DNA from: Bacteroidales bacterium
Lineage (GTDB): Bacteria; Bacteroidota; Bacteroidia; Bacteroidales; UBA10428
Direction of reading: 5' to 3'
Assembly: GCA_016931575.1 (NCBI GenBank)
Contig: JAFGEO010000006.1
Span: 49,466 to 113,465 of the forward strand
DNA: 64,000 bases
The notes beneath the pieces were generated by a model. That model did no database searches. It was not told the origin of the DNA and saw only the letters and a program-made list of their open reading frames with translations. Made by a program: the position numbers and the translations under genes. Of the stretch, positions 9,197 to 17,538 are shown one piece after another (position 1 is the first letter of the stretch; the number at the start of each line of letters is the position of its first letter).

Positions 9197-10372
9197 ATGA
9201 ATATCTATAAAAGAAAAAATTATTGGAAGTTTTTACTTTTCCTTGGGGCTGCGGCTATTGGATTGGGATCTCTTTGGTATACGAATAAACTGGTTAAAGA
9301 TCTGGCGAATGAAGAGCAAAAGAAAATTAAGATCTGGGCTGAAGCAACCAGCCTGATTGCCAATCCGAATATTAAGCTGGATGATAACTCCGTTTTGAAT
9401 TTCCTTTCAGATATCATCAAGGGAAATGAAACGGTTCCGGTGATTCTTGCAGATACAACAGGGCATATATACGAGCACAGGAATCTGAATGTTGAAAAGT
9501 CGCAAAAGCCTGCCTATCTCAAGAAAAAACTGCATGAAATGAAGTCAGAAAATCCTTCAATTCCTGTTGCATATAGTGATAAGGGTCAGGTTTTGTACTA
9601 TGACAGGTCTATCATCCTTGAAAAACTTATCTATTATCCCTATATCCAGCTGGCGGTAATTCTCCTGTTCATACTGATTGCATATTTTGCCTTCAGCTCT
9701 TCGAGAAAAGCGGAACAAAACCAGGTTTGGGTTGGACTTTCAAAGGAAACTGCGCATCAATTGGGGACCCCCATATCGTCCCTGCTTGCCTGGATGGAGA
9801 TTATCAAGGATCAACCTGCAGACCGGGAGCTGATCAGTGAACTGGGAAAGGATGTGAACCGCCTTCATACCATTACAGAGCGTTTTTCGAAGATTGGTTC
9901 AAAGCCGGTTCTTTCGATGAACGATCTGAACAAAACTATAATGAGTACCATTGCATACCTGAAAACCCGCTCTTCCGACAAAATAAAATTTGACATTCAG
10001 AGTAAAGAGAATAGTCTTTTCGTCCTATTTAATCCGCCCCTTTTTGAATGGGTTCTGGAGAATGTGTGTAAAAATGCCATGGATGCAATTGAGGGAGAGG
10101 GGGTGATCCGGTTAACGATGGAGAAGACCGAGAAACATGTAGTCATTGATATTACCGACAACGGAAAAGGCATACCAAAATCGAAGCAAAGGACTATATT
10201 CAAGCCCGGCTACACGACAAAGGAAAGAGGATGGGGATTGGGACTTTCACTGACCAAGCGTATTATTCAGGAATATCATAAAGGTAAAATTTTTGTCGCA
10301 GAATCTGAGATAGGGAAAGGGACAACCATTAGGATCATGATGAAAACTCATCCCCGGAATGAAGCATCTTAG
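9197..10372 (+). CDS. Membrane sensor histidine kinase
   Basis: 391 residues. Transmembrane helices lie at about 13-30 and 145-167 and flank a small periplasmic sensor region of about 110 residues. The dimerisation/phospho-acceptor motif is the H-box variant ETAHQLGTPISSLL with His187. The ATPase domain follows with the N box (ENVCKNAMDAI), DNGKGI and the G2-type GWGLGLSLTKR. There is no receiver or DNA-binding domain and no response regulator beside it, so it is an orphan kinase. Its last 14 bases overlap the start of rnpA, which implies translational coupling or at least a shared transcript. Confidence 0.88.
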   Translation: MNIYKRKNYWKFLLFLGAAAIGLGSLWYTNKLVKDLANEEQKKIKIWAEATSLIANPNIKLDDNSVLNFLSDIIKGNETVPVILADTTGHIYEHRNLNVEKSQKPAYLKKKLHEMKSENPSIPVAYSDKGQVLYYDRSIILEKLIYYPYIQLAVILLFILIAYFAFSSSRKAEQNQVWVGLSKETAHQLGTPISSLLAWMEIIKDQPADRELISELGKDVNRLHTITERFSKIGSKPVLSMNDLNKTIMSTIAYLKTRSSDKIKFDIQSKENSLFVLFNPPLFEWVLENVCKNAMDAIEGEGVIRLTMEKTEKHVVIDITDNGKGIPKSKQRTIFKPGYTTKERGWGLGLSLTKRIIQEYHKGKIFVAESEIGKGTTIRIMMKTHPRNEAS

Positions 10373-10760
10373 TCGGAAATATCGTTTTGCAAAACATGAA
10401 AAGCTGTGTTCAGAAAAACAAATTTCAGAGCTCTTTGAGAAGGGCAGGTGGGAACAAGCGGGAAGGTTAAAGCTCCGGTACCTAATTAAAGCCTCAGCTC
10501 AGCCTGCCTTGCCCAATGTCCTGATATCGGTACCTAAGAAGCAGATTCGCAGGGCTGTAGGCAGAAACAGGATTAAGCGGCAAATCCGTGAAGCATACCG
10601 TCTGAATAAATGGATTCTGCTTGAAAAGCTGGAGATATTCCCTTGTGAACTCTACATGGCCATTATCTTTTCAGGTGAGTCAGGGATCCCTTATCTGGAA
10701 ATTGAAGAGGATTTGAAGAAGCTATTGGGAATACTTGGCAGGAAGGTAGGCGCAAAATAA
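10359..10760 (+). CDS. rnpA: Ribonuclease P protein component
   Basis: 133 residues, typical for the family. The protein binds the catalytic RNA of RNase P and helps mature tRNA 5' ends. The signature RNR region, AVGRNRIKRQIREAYR, is at 66-81, and the N-terminal FAKHEKLCSEK region fits the usual substrate-cleft segment. In most bacteria rnpA follows rpmH; here it overlaps the end of a histidine kinase gene by 14 bases and has neither rpmH nor yidD beside it. The ATG at 10359 is the natural start because it precedes the conserved F.K..KL start of the fold. Confidence 0.92.
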   Translation: MKHLSRKYRFAKHEKLCSEKQISELFEKGRWEQAGRLKLRYLIKASAQPALPNVLISVPKKQIRRAVGRNRIKRQIREAYRLNKWILLEKLEIFPCELYMAIIFSGESGIPYLEIEEDLKKLLGILGRKVGAK

Positions 10761-10812
10761 AATTCATCTGCAATAAATCTGCTAACGGGGAGATAAAATG
10801 AAGAGAGGAGAT

Positions 10813-10846
10813 AAAAAAAGTGAGGCAGCTTAAAATTCTTGCTCAC
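10813..10846 (-). terminator. Rho-independent terminator after tRNA-Gln
   Basis: Read on the minus strand, a hairpin with arms at 10842-10846 and 10820-10824 (GTGAG/CTCAC, extended by two pairs past a bulge) is followed by seven T residues (A tract 10813-10819 on the plus strand). It lies about 18 bases past the 3' end of the tRNA. Confidence 0.6.
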
Positions 10847-10863
10847 TCTCACTCTATTTATTG

Positions 10864-10934
10864 CTGTCCCGCCAGGACTCGAACCTAGACTGTATGGACC
10901 AAAACCACAAGTGCTGCCATTACACCACGGGACA
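10864..10934 (-). tRNA. tRNA-Gln (anticodon TTG)
   Basis: A 71-base cloverleaf on the minus strand. The acceptor stem TGTCCCG pairs perfectly with CGGGACA and the discriminator is G. The anticodon arm TGTGG-TTTTGGT-CCATA places TTG at 34-36. The T arm is CTAGG-TTCGAGT-CCTGG. CCA is not encoded. A promoter and a terminator flank it, so it appears to be a single-gene transcript. Confidence 0.93.
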
Positions 10935-10945
10935 AAATCGGAGTG

Positions 10946-10975
10946 CAAATATACAATAAAAATTATTTGTACAAA
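10946..10975 (-). promoter_or_regulatory. Promoter of tRNA-Gln
   Basis: On the minus strand TTTG (10975-10972), an 18-base spacer and TATATTTG (10953-10946) match the Bacteroidota TTTG/TAnnTTTG promoter. The -7 box ends 11 bases before the mature tRNA 5' end. Confidence 0.6.
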
Positions 10976-11026
10976 CACTTGTTGGCAAGACTGGGAAAAT
11001 ATCTGTCAATGATTCCTGAAAACAGC

Positions 11027-11524
11027 TCAGGGAGTTATAAAAAACCGCCATGGTTTGCTAACCCAGGGTTCCCCGGCATAATCAATTCCTATCCTTGGGG
11101 ATGTTTTAATGGTGACATGTTGCTCACCTTCTGTCAGCCAGATACGATCCGAGGCACATACGTTTTCACCATAAAAACTTTTATTAATCTTCAAATAGCG
11201 GGTTAGTTTGCCCGGGCCGTTGAAGCCTTCGATTCCTCTTATCAGCGCGGCCTGAGGAATATCTTTCGGACCGGTAACCAGGTTGAACATCCAATACATC
11301 CCATAGATCAGGTATACATAAATATGTCCCCCGCACCGGTACATGACCTCAGTTCTTTCAGTTCTTCCTTTTTTTGCATGGCAGGCCATATCCTCCTCGC
11401 CCCGGTAGGCTTCAACCTCCGTGATCATATAGGGGGTATGGTTGATCACCAGGAATTTGCCAGGTAATTCGGGACAAACGGTAAGCACATCACGTTGAAA
11501 GAAAGCCAAATCAAGCCTTTTCAT
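11027..11524 (-). CDS. 3-methyladenine DNA glycosylase, AAG/MPG family
   Basis: 165 residues, shorter than the usual 190-210 but with both ends of the fold present. The enzyme excises alkylated purines in base-excision repair. TEVEAYRGEEDMACHA places the catalytic glutamate at about 36, equivalent to human AAG Glu125. GRTERTEVMYRCGGHIYVYL and YGMYWMFNLV are the family core, and SPRIGIDYAGEPW..PWRF is the usual C terminus. The gene overlaps the preceding membrane-protein gene by 14 bases, so the two probably share a transcript. Confidence 0.9.
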   Translation of the reverse strand: MKRLDLAFFQRDVLTVCPELPGKFLVINHTPYMITEVEAYRGEEDMACHAKKGRTERTEVMYRCGGHIYVYLIYGMYWMFNLVTGPKDIPQAALIRGIEGFNGPGKLTRYLKINKSFYGENVCASDRIWLTEGEQHVTIKTSPRIGIDYAGEPWVSKPWRFFITP

Positions 11525-13100
11525 CGGAACCAGGATCGTTTAATGGCATGGCGTATAAAAAGAAGGTATAGAAGAATGCAACAAATGAAACACCGATATG
11601 AGTGTCCAGGGTGTCCTCGTTTATCATGGAAAGCAAAATGATACAGAGGGAGGCCACAACCAGGAAATTCTGATATCTTCGGTCGATTATAACAGGAGCA
11701 ATAAATGCAAAAACCATCCAGAGTGCTCCAAAGATCCCAAAGGTGATCAGAAAAGTCAGGTACTGATTGTGTGCTCTTCGCTGAATTTCTTTCGACAACT
11801 TGGATCTCTCGATCACATACTGTTTCCGGAATTCCTGCATGAGATCTCCTGTACCGGTACCAAACCAGAAGAAGCGACCGGAGAGGTTTGAGCCTATTTT
11901 CAGATATTCCAGGCGCTGGCTCAGAGACTGACCACTTGGATCTCCTGTTTTCCTGTAATGGTTAATTTCCCAGAGAACTTCATAGACTCTGGAGTTGAAG
12001 GAGTATTTATTCCTGAAAATATAATTTGTATAGCCGTTTTCGATCATTTTTATATCCTGATCACTGAGTTTACTGAAAGCGAGGGAGTCTTTTCGTAAAC
12101 CAAGTGATGACATGTACCGGATAAGCGTAAACTGTATGCATTGTCCTTTTTTATCAAGGCCGTTATCATACGGGATATTACTTTTCTTATCCCATTCTTT
12201 TGCCAGTTCCTCAGAAGCTACATAGATCCAGATACGGTTGCCGTTTTCGTATTCATCGATATCCAGGTAATGTCTGTATGGATTCTCATTGGCTGTCATT
12301 TTTTCCAGGCTTGTCGGATCGATCTCTTCCCGCTGGTTAAAAGAGTTTATAGCATTGATCATATAAAGAAATACGGCGATCCAGATTAGGAGGGTAGTTC
12401 CTAAGGACAGGTATAAGAATTTCCTTTTTTTCAGGATTTTTGCCCACCAAATTGTAGCAACCGGTAGAAGGGCAATAAAAATTACCACTCCTGTCAGGGT
12501 CTGGAAGAAGAACAGGAAGCTGATCAGCCATAAAATTATAATCGGGTAGCTGTACTTCTCAGATTTTGCGAGGGGGATTTGTTTAAGGAATAAAATATAG
12601 AAGAGGATGTATATTGACAAAACTGCCATCAGTGAAAACCGGATATGTGAAATAAAAGGTGAGGCTTCCCGGATATCGATAAGCTCTTTTTGTGTGAACC
12701 CAAAAAGGATGAATGAGATAAGCAGTGAATTAACTACTACACTCGCAACGAAGAACTGCAATATGATTTTAAACTGGCGTGGCGAAAACGCCTGACTAGT
12801 GCCATAAATCAGGGGGAGTATTATAAAAGGTAATTTCAGTCTCAGATCAATGAATCCCATTCTCAGATTTTGGGTATTGATCATCCACAGAACATAGACA
12901 AGATAGATAGAGAGTACGATCCAGAGAGATTTCCTCTTTTTAAGGAGCTTGAATTTTTCCCTAAAACGAGCTTCAAACAGCCAGTTTCCGGAAAGAATGA
13001 ACATGGAGATACTTAAGAGGTAAGGAGAATCCGGGAGGGTAACAACCATCAGGATTGTAGTCCAGAAAAAAATAGTCTGATGAATTTTTCTTGGCAACAT
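11511..13100 (-). CDS. O-antigen ligase/polymerase-type membrane protein (Wzy_C)
   Basis: 529 residues with about ten or more hydrophobic segments and a large soluble loop between about 255 and 420, the topology of the O-antigen ligase (WaaL) and polymerase (Wzy) group. The C-terminal loop motif RRAHNQYLTFLITFGIFG is the typical H-N-x-Y/F-L signature, and GTGTGD precedes it. The substrate cannot be read from the sequence. It is one of two such proteins in the window; the other is at 26.6-28.1 kb. It is divergent from the rplM operon and overlaps the glycosylase gene downstream. Confidence 0.8.
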   Translation of the reverse strand: MLPRKIHQTIFFWTTILMVVTLPDSPYLLSISMFILSGNWLFEARFREKFKLLKKRKSLWIVLSIYLVYVLWMINTQNLRMGFIDLRLKLPFIILPLIYGTSQAFSPRQFKIILQFFVASVVVNSLLISFILFGFTQKELIDIREASPFISHIRFSLMAVLSIYILFYILFLKQIPLAKSEKYSYPIIILWLISFLFFFQTLTGVVIFIALLPVATIWWAKILKKRKFLYLSLGTTLLIWIAVFLYMINAINSFNQREEIDPTSLEKMTANENPYRHYLDIDEYENGNRIWIYVASEELAKEWDKKSNIPYDNGLDKKGQCIQFTLIRYMSSLGLRKDSLAFSKLSDQDIKMIENGYTNYIFRNKYSFNSRVYEVLWEINHYRKTGDPSGQSLSQRLEYLKIGSNLSGRFFWFGTGTGDLMQEFRKQYVIERSKLSKEIQRRAHNQYLTFLITFGIFGALWMVFAFIAPVIIDRRYQNFLVVASLCIILLSMINEDTLDTHIGVSFVAFFYTFFLYAMPLNDPGSDEKA

Positions 13101-13252
13101 CTCGCAGTACTTGAATTGGTCATCTCCAGCCGGAAGGGAAATGAGCGGATAAAAATAGTCAAATTTTGTGTAGAGAGGTACAAGAAATGGTAAGCAGTTG
13201 ATTTGCTGAAATTTTTACTATTTCCTGCGCTTACAAATTAATTCATTTTTCA

Positions 13253-13285
13253 TTTGTTTATTTCATAAAATTAATTGTATTTTTG
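13253..13285 (+). promoter_or_regulatory. Promoter of the rplM-rpsI ribosomal operon
   Basis: TTTG (13253-13256), a 21-base spacer and TATTTTTG (13278-13285) fit the Bacteroidota vegetative promoter fully. Transcription would start near 13290, leaving a leader of about 60 bases before the GTG start of rplM. Confidence 0.75.
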
Positions 13286-13349
13286 CACTCCACAATTTTC
13301 AGGTGGTAGATATTGAACGAAAGAGAATTATAAAAAAATCGTACAGGAA

Positions 13350-13805
13350 GTGGACACACTGAGTTATAAAACGAAATCTGCAAACAAGGAAACTGTTATT
13401 AAGCAGTGGTTTGTTGTAGATGCTACGAACGAAGTATTAGGACGTTTGTCTTCAAAGGTCGCAATGGTATTGCGCGGAAAGAATAAAACCAGTTTTACCC
13501 CTCATGTTGACTGTGGTGATAATGTTATTATTATCAACGCTGAAAAAATCAGACTGACGGGTAATAAAATGGCGGATAAAACATACATCCGTCACACCGG
13601 ATATCCAGGAGGACAACGCAGTGAAACTGTGGCTCACTTGCTACAGCGTGATGCTGCCAAAGTGGTTGAGATAGCAGTTAAGGGGATGCTGCCAAAGAGC
13701 AGACTCGGTAACTCGATCTCTAAAAACTTATTTGTTTATGCTGGTGGTGAACATCCACATGCAGCACAGCAACCCAAAGAACTTAATTTAAACACAATTA
13801 AATAA
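13350..13805 (+). CDS. rplM: 50S ribosomal protein L13
   Basis: 151 residues. L13 is an early assembly protein of the large subunit. The Bacteroidota-specific start MDTLSYKT identifies the GTG at 13350 as the initiation codon. Core motifs are WFVVDA..EVLGRL, FTPHVDCGDNVIIINAEK, YPGGQRSET and KGMLPKSRLG, with YAGGEHPHAAQQP near the end. It is first in the transcript and rpsI follows 5 bases later, the nearly universal L13-S9 pairing. Confidence 0.97.
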   Translation: MDTLSYKTKSANKETVIKQWFVVDATNEVLGRLSSKVAMVLRGKNKTSFTPHVDCGDNVIIINAEKIRLTGNKMADKTYIRHTGYPGGQRSETVAHLLQRDAAKVVEIAVKGMLPKSRLGNSISKNLFVYAGGEHPHAAQQPKELNLNTIK

Positions 13806-13810
13806 TTGCG

Positions 13811-14197
13811 ATGGAAGCAGTAAATGCTCTTGGTAGAAGAAAAGCAGCGGTTGCCCGCGTTTATCTGAATGATGGAAAAGGTAACATTATTGTTAACAAA
13901 AAAGATGTGAAAGTATATTTTCCACTTGAGCAACTTCAATATATTGTCAGTCAACCTCTGAGTCTTACCAATTCTGAAGGTAAATACGACATCGATGTGA
14001 ATTTATATGGTGGGGGAGTAAAAGGACAGGCAGAAGCACTTAGACTGGCTATTTCCCGTGCACTGGTTAAAATCGATCCTGAACATAAAAGTGTTCTGAA
14101 ATCAAACAAGCTTCTTACCAGGGATCCACGAACTGTGGAAAGAAAGAAACCCGGTAGACCGAAAGCTCGCAAGAGATTCCAGTTCAGCAAGCGTTAG
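13811..14197 (+). CDS. rpsI: 30S ribosomal protein S9
   Basis: 128 residues. S9 sits in the 30S head and its basic C-terminal tail reaches the P-site tRNA. The N-terminal LGRRKAAVARVYL, the GGGVKGQAEALRLAISRAL segment and the tail KKPGRPKARKRFQFSKR, ending in the invariant S-K-R, are all present. It follows rplM by 5 bases. Confidence 0.98.
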   Translation: MEAVNALGRRKAAVARVYLNDGKGNIIVNKKDVKVYFPLEQLQYIVSQPLSLTNSEGKYDIDVNLYGGGVKGQAEALRLAISRALVKIDPEHKSVLKSNKLLTRDPRTVERKKPGRPKARKRFQFSKR

Positions 14198-14289
14198 CCT
14201 TGGATTTTGTTTAGTATCTAAACACTGCAGACTTCCTTTTCAGGGGCTACTGCAGCGTTGCTATGTAAAGAATGTAAACAAGTTATATT

Positions 14290-15135
14290 ATGCCACGTAC
14301 AAACTTCAATGAATTACTAGAGGCAGGTGTGCACTTTGGCCACCTTAAAAGAAAATGGAATCCCAACATGGCTCCGTATATTTTTATGGAGAAAAACGGG
14401 ATACACATCATCGATTTGCACAAAACTGTTGTCAAGCTTGATGAAGCTTGTTCAGCCATGAAGCAAATTGCCAAATCAGGAAGAAAGATCCTGTTTGTTG
14501 CTACCAAAAAACAGGCTAAAGATATTGTAGCCGAGCATGTAAAAAATGTTAACATGCCCTTCGTTACTGAGCGGTGGCCTGGGGGTATGCTTACCAATTT
14601 CCCGACTATCAGGAAAGCGGTTAAGAAAATGAGTTCCATCGATAAGATGGCAACAGACGGTACTTTTGACAATATGTCAAAAAGGGAGAAACTTCAGGTT
14701 ACCCGTCAGCGTGCAAAGCTGGAAAAGAACCTTGGAAGTATTGCTGATCTGACACGTTTGCCAGCAGCTATGTTCATTGTTGATATTTCTAAGGAACATA
14801 TCTCATTGAGGGAGGCTAATCGACTGAATATTCCTGTTTTCGGAATGGTTGACACCAATTCTGATCCCAATATCGTTGACTTTCCTATTCCTGCAAATGA
14901 TGACGCTTCAAAATCAATTTCACTGATCGTAGGTAAAGTCTGCGAAGCCATCCAGGAAGGCTTGGAAGAGCGGAAGATGGAGCGTGAAAAAGATGGTTCT
15001 CCAAAAGATGCTGAAGAGCAGGAGGAAGGAAAGAAAAGAGTAAAAAAATCTCCGGCAAAAAAAGAAGTCCTCATGAAGGAAGAAGACGAGGATGTTGAAG
15101 CTGATATCGAAGCTGAAGACGAGGATCAAGAATAA
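14290..15135 (+). CDS. rpsB: 30S ribosomal protein S2
   Basis: 281 residues. The family core occupies about 1-225 (ELLEAGVHFGHLKRKWNPNM, then RKILFVATKKQA, RWPGGMLTNF, MFIVDISKEH and GMVDTNSDPN). The last 50-odd residues are a low-complexity tail alternating acidic and lysine-rich runs. Such tails are common on Bacteroidota S2. The 92-base gap after rpsI contains CTGCAG repeats but no convincing terminator or promoter, so it may be read through from the rplM promoter. tsf follows after 23 bases. Confidence 0.97.
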   Translation: MPRTNFNELLEAGVHFGHLKRKWNPNMAPYIFMEKNGIHIIDLHKTVVKLDEACSAMKQIAKSGRKILFVATKKQAKDIVAEHVKNVNMPFVTERWPGGMLTNFPTIRKAVKKMSSIDKMATDGTFDNMSKREKLQVTRQRAKLEKNLGSIADLTRLPAAMFIVDISKEHISLREANRLNIPVFGMVDTNSDPNIVDFPIPANDDASKSISLIVGKVCEAIQEGLEERKMEREKDGSPKDAEEQEEGKKRVKKSPAKKEVLMKEEDEDVEADIEAEDEDQE

Positions 15136-15158
15136 TATTAACTGAAAACCAAATAATT

Positions 15159-15986
15159 ATGGCTCAAATAACTGCTGCTGAAGTAAACAAACTGCGCAAG
15201 GTAACCGGAGCAGGGATGATGGATTGTAAAAAAGCACTCCAGGAAGCTGATGGTAACTTTGAGAAAGCCATTGAAGTCATCCGCAAAAAAGGACAGGCTG
15301 TTGCTAATAAAAGAGCTGACCGTGAAGCCAGCGAAGGTGTTGTTCTGGCAAAGGTGAGTGATAAGGCTGCGAAGGGTGCAATGATCGTTCTGAACTGCGA
15401 AACTGATTTCGTAGCAAAGAACGCTAACTTTGTGGATTTTGCACAAAAGATCCTTGACCTCGCTATCGCTGAAACTCCTGCTGACCTTGAAGCATTGAAA
15501 GCCTTACCCTTTGATGGTAAAACGGTAGCTGAAATCATTGTTGAACAGGTTGGTATTATTGGTGAAAAAATTGATCTGGCATACTATGAGAAGATCGATG
15601 CCGGTATGGTGGTTTCTTATATCCACCCCGGTAACAAACTTGCTACCCTGGTTGGTTTTAATAAAACTTCAGATATTCAGGTAGCCAGGGATATCGCCAT
15701 GCAGGTGGCTGCAATGGCTCCTGTGGCCGTAGATGAGGATGGTGTTCCTGCAGAAGTGATCGAGAAAGAAAAGGAAATCGGACGAGATCAGGCCCTGAGA
15801 GAAGGAAAACCTGAGAATATCGTTGATAAAATTGCCGAAGGGAAGCTGGTTAAATTCTTCAAGGAAAATACCTTATTGAACCAGGATTTTACCAAAGATA
15901 GCAAGAAGTCTGTTAAACAGTACCTTCAGGAATCTGACAAGGACTTAACCGTCACTCAGTTCTTCCGTTATTCACTGAATAACTAG
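15159..15986 (+). CDS. tsf: Elongation factor Ts
   Basis: 275 residues. EF-Ts exchanges GDP for GTP on EF-Tu. The N-terminal UBA-like region with VTGAGMMDCKKALQEADGN, the NCETDFVAKN core motif that contacts EF-Tu, and a C-terminal dimerisation segment are visible. The rpsB-tsf order is conserved across bacteria. A strong terminator 20 bases after the stop ends this transcript. Confidence 0.97.
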   Translation: MAQITAAEVNKLRKVTGAGMMDCKKALQEADGNFEKAIEVIRKKGQAVANKRADREASEGVVLAKVSDKAAKGAMIVLNCETDFVAKNANFVDFAQKILDLAIAETPADLEALKALPFDGKTVAEIIVEQVGIIGEKIDLAYYEKIDAGMVVSYIHPGNKLATLVGFNKTSDIQVARDIAMQVAAMAPVAVDEDGVPAEVIEKEKEIGRDQALREGKPENIVDKIAEGKLVKFFKENTLLNQDFTKDSKKSVKQYLQESDKDLTVTQFFRYSLNN

Positions 15987-16005
15987 AAAGCATTTACTAT
16001 ATCTG

Positions 16006-16038
16006 AAAAGAGAGTTTCTAAGGGGACTCTCTTTTTTT
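16006..16038 (+). terminator. Rho-independent terminator after tsf
   Basis: Ten-base arms AAAAGAGAGT (16006-16015) and ACTCTCTTTT (16026-16035) pair perfectly around a 10-base loop, followed by further T residues to 16038. Confidence 0.85.
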
Positions 16039-16087
16039 ATGTGTGAAAAAAAACAAGGCTTTTCTTTTCCTTATTCGCGAAAGACAA

Positions 16088-16095
16088 TAGCTTTG
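16088..16095 (+). promoter_or_regulatory. Promoter -7 box of pyrH
   Basis: TAGCTTTG matches TAnnTTTG. The upstream -33 element is weak (TTTC with 19-base spacing at 16065-16068). It lies between the tsf terminator and pyrH, so pyrH is probably transcribed on its own. Confidence 0.55.
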
Positions 16096-16134
16096 AGAAG
16101 ATTAAATCGTGCAATAACCTAATTACAATCAAAT

Positions 16135-16848
16135 ATGTTGGCCTATAAACGAATCCTGTTGAAACTTAGTGGTGAAGCCCTAATGGGGAAAAAAATGCAT
16201 GGTATCGATGAGGACCGCCTCATGGAATACGCAAGTCAGATTAAAGAGGCCTCGGATCAGGGCGTGGAGATTGGGATTGTGATCGGCGGAGGAAATATCT
16301 TTCGGGGAATGTCTGGTGAAAAGGCCGGTTTTCACAGGATAAAAGGGGATTACATGGGGATGCTGGCAACAGTGATCAATGCCCTGGCGATACAGTCGGC
16401 TTTGGAATCGTTGGGTGGCAAGTGTACCGTATTAACGGCCATTGAGATGTCTCCTGTAGGAGACAGGTATACACCCAAACGGGTAAAAAAGGCCTTTGAA
16501 AATGATGAGGTGATCCTTTTTTCATTTGGGACAGGAAATCCTTATTTTACAACTGATACAGCAGCAGCATTGCGTGCTGTTGAGATTGATGCCGATGTAC
16601 TTCTTAAAGGAACCCGTGTTGATGGTGTTTATACTGCAGATCCTGAGAAAGATGCCAAAGCAACCAAGTTTGATAGTCTCAGCTTCAATGAAACTTATTC
16701 CAGGGGATTAAAAATCATGGATTTAACAGCTATTACCATGTGTTCCGAGAATAATATGCCAGTAGTAGTATTTGACATGAACAAGGAAGGCAATCTTCTG
16801 CGGCTTCTCAAAGGAGAAAAGATAGGCACACTTGTTAACAACGGCTGA
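16135..16848 (+). CDS. pyrH: Uridylate kinase
   Basis: 237 residues, the usual length. The enzyme phosphorylates UMP to UDP in pyrimidine nucleotide synthesis. Family motifs are RILLKLSGEALMG at the start, VIGGGNIFRG, DYMGMLATVINALA, GTGNPYFTTDTAAALRA and the uridine/ATP-site segment LLKGTRVDGVYTADPEKD. It has its own -7 box, followed by frr after 69 bases with another -7 box. Confidence 0.97.
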   Translation: MLAYKRILLKLSGEALMGKKMHGIDEDRLMEYASQIKEASDQGVEIGIVIGGGNIFRGMSGEKAGFHRIKGDYMGMLATVINALAIQSALESLGGKCTVLTAIEMSPVGDRYTPKRVKKAFENDEVILFSFGTGNPYFTTDTAAALRAVEIDADVLLKGTRVDGVYTADPEKDAKATKFDSLSFNETYSRGLKIMDLTAITMCSENNMPVVVFDMNKEGNLLRLLKGEKIGTLVNNG

Positions 16849-16883
16849 TACACCTTATAGGATTTTGCATTAAAATTTTTTTA

Positions 16884-16891
16884 TATTTTTG
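16884..16891 (+). promoter_or_regulatory. Promoter -7 box of frr
   Basis: TATTTTTG matches TAnnTTTG. A TTTG lies at 16864-16867, but the spacing is only 16 bases against the usual 19-21, so this promoter may be weak or the second of two sources. Confidence 0.45.
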
Positions 16892-16917
16892 TTATGAAGT
16901 AACAAATCAACATCTGT

Positions 16918-17481
16918 ATGGAAGAAGAATTACAATTGCAACTCGAAGATACCAGGGAGAAGATGCAGAAAGCGATTCAGCATCTGGAGGAAGAGCTTCT
17001 CAGGGTTAGAGCAGGGAAGGCAAGTCCTAACATCCTGGATGGTATTACAGTGGATTATTATGGATCCATGACTCCCCTGAATCAGGTTTCGAATATTTCA
17101 ACGCCTGATGCAAGAACCATTGCAGTGCAGCCTTGGGAAAAATCAATGATTGAATCCATCGAAAAGGCCATTATGGCAGCCAATATCGGTCTTACCCCTG
17201 TAAACAACGGGGAATTGATCAGGATTAACGTCCCTCCGCTAACTGAGGAAAGAAGGCTTATGTTGGTTAAGCAGATTAAAGGCATGGGAGAAAATACAAA
17301 AGTTAGTATCCGTAGCGCTCGTCGTGACGCCAATGAGGCTTTCAAACAAATGAAGAAAGATGGTTTGTCGGAAGACCAGGAGAAGAATGCCGAACTGGAA
17401 ATTCAAAAATATACGGACCAGTATTCAGAAAAGGTTGATAATCTGATCGACTTAAAGGAAAAAGATATCATGACCATCTAA
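16918..17481 (+). CDS. frr: Ribosome recycling factor
   Basis: 187 residues. It splits post-termination ribosomes together with EF-G. Characteristic stretches are [64 protein letters not shown] and the C-terminal long-helix segment [23 protein letters not shown]. It closes the block of translation genes and a terminator follows. Confidence 0.98.
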   Translation: MEEELQLQLEDTREKMQKAIQHLEEELLRVRAGKASPNILDGITVDYYGSMTPLNQVSNISTPDARTIAVQPWEKSMIESIEKAIMAANIGLTPVNNGELIRINVPPLTEERRLMLVKQIKGMGENTKVSIRSARRDANEAFKQMKKDGLSEDQEKNAELEIQKYTDQYSEKVDNLIDLKEKDIMTI

Positions 17482-17505
17482 ACAACAGATGATCACACTT
17501 AAAAG

Positions 17506-17538
17506 AACCGCTTGTGTATAACAATGCGGTTTTTTTTA
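17506..17538 (+). terminator. Terminator between frr and the convergent OmpA-type gene
   Basis: AACCGC (17506-17511) pairs with GCGGTT (17526-17531), followed by a T run to 17538. A short A run precedes the left arm, so it may also work on the opposite strand for the converging gene, whose stop codon lies inside it. Confidence 0.75.

Noticed and set aside
10691..10978. 95-codon minus-strand frame spanning tRNA-Gln
   Set aside because: It reads through a clear tRNA and its promoter.
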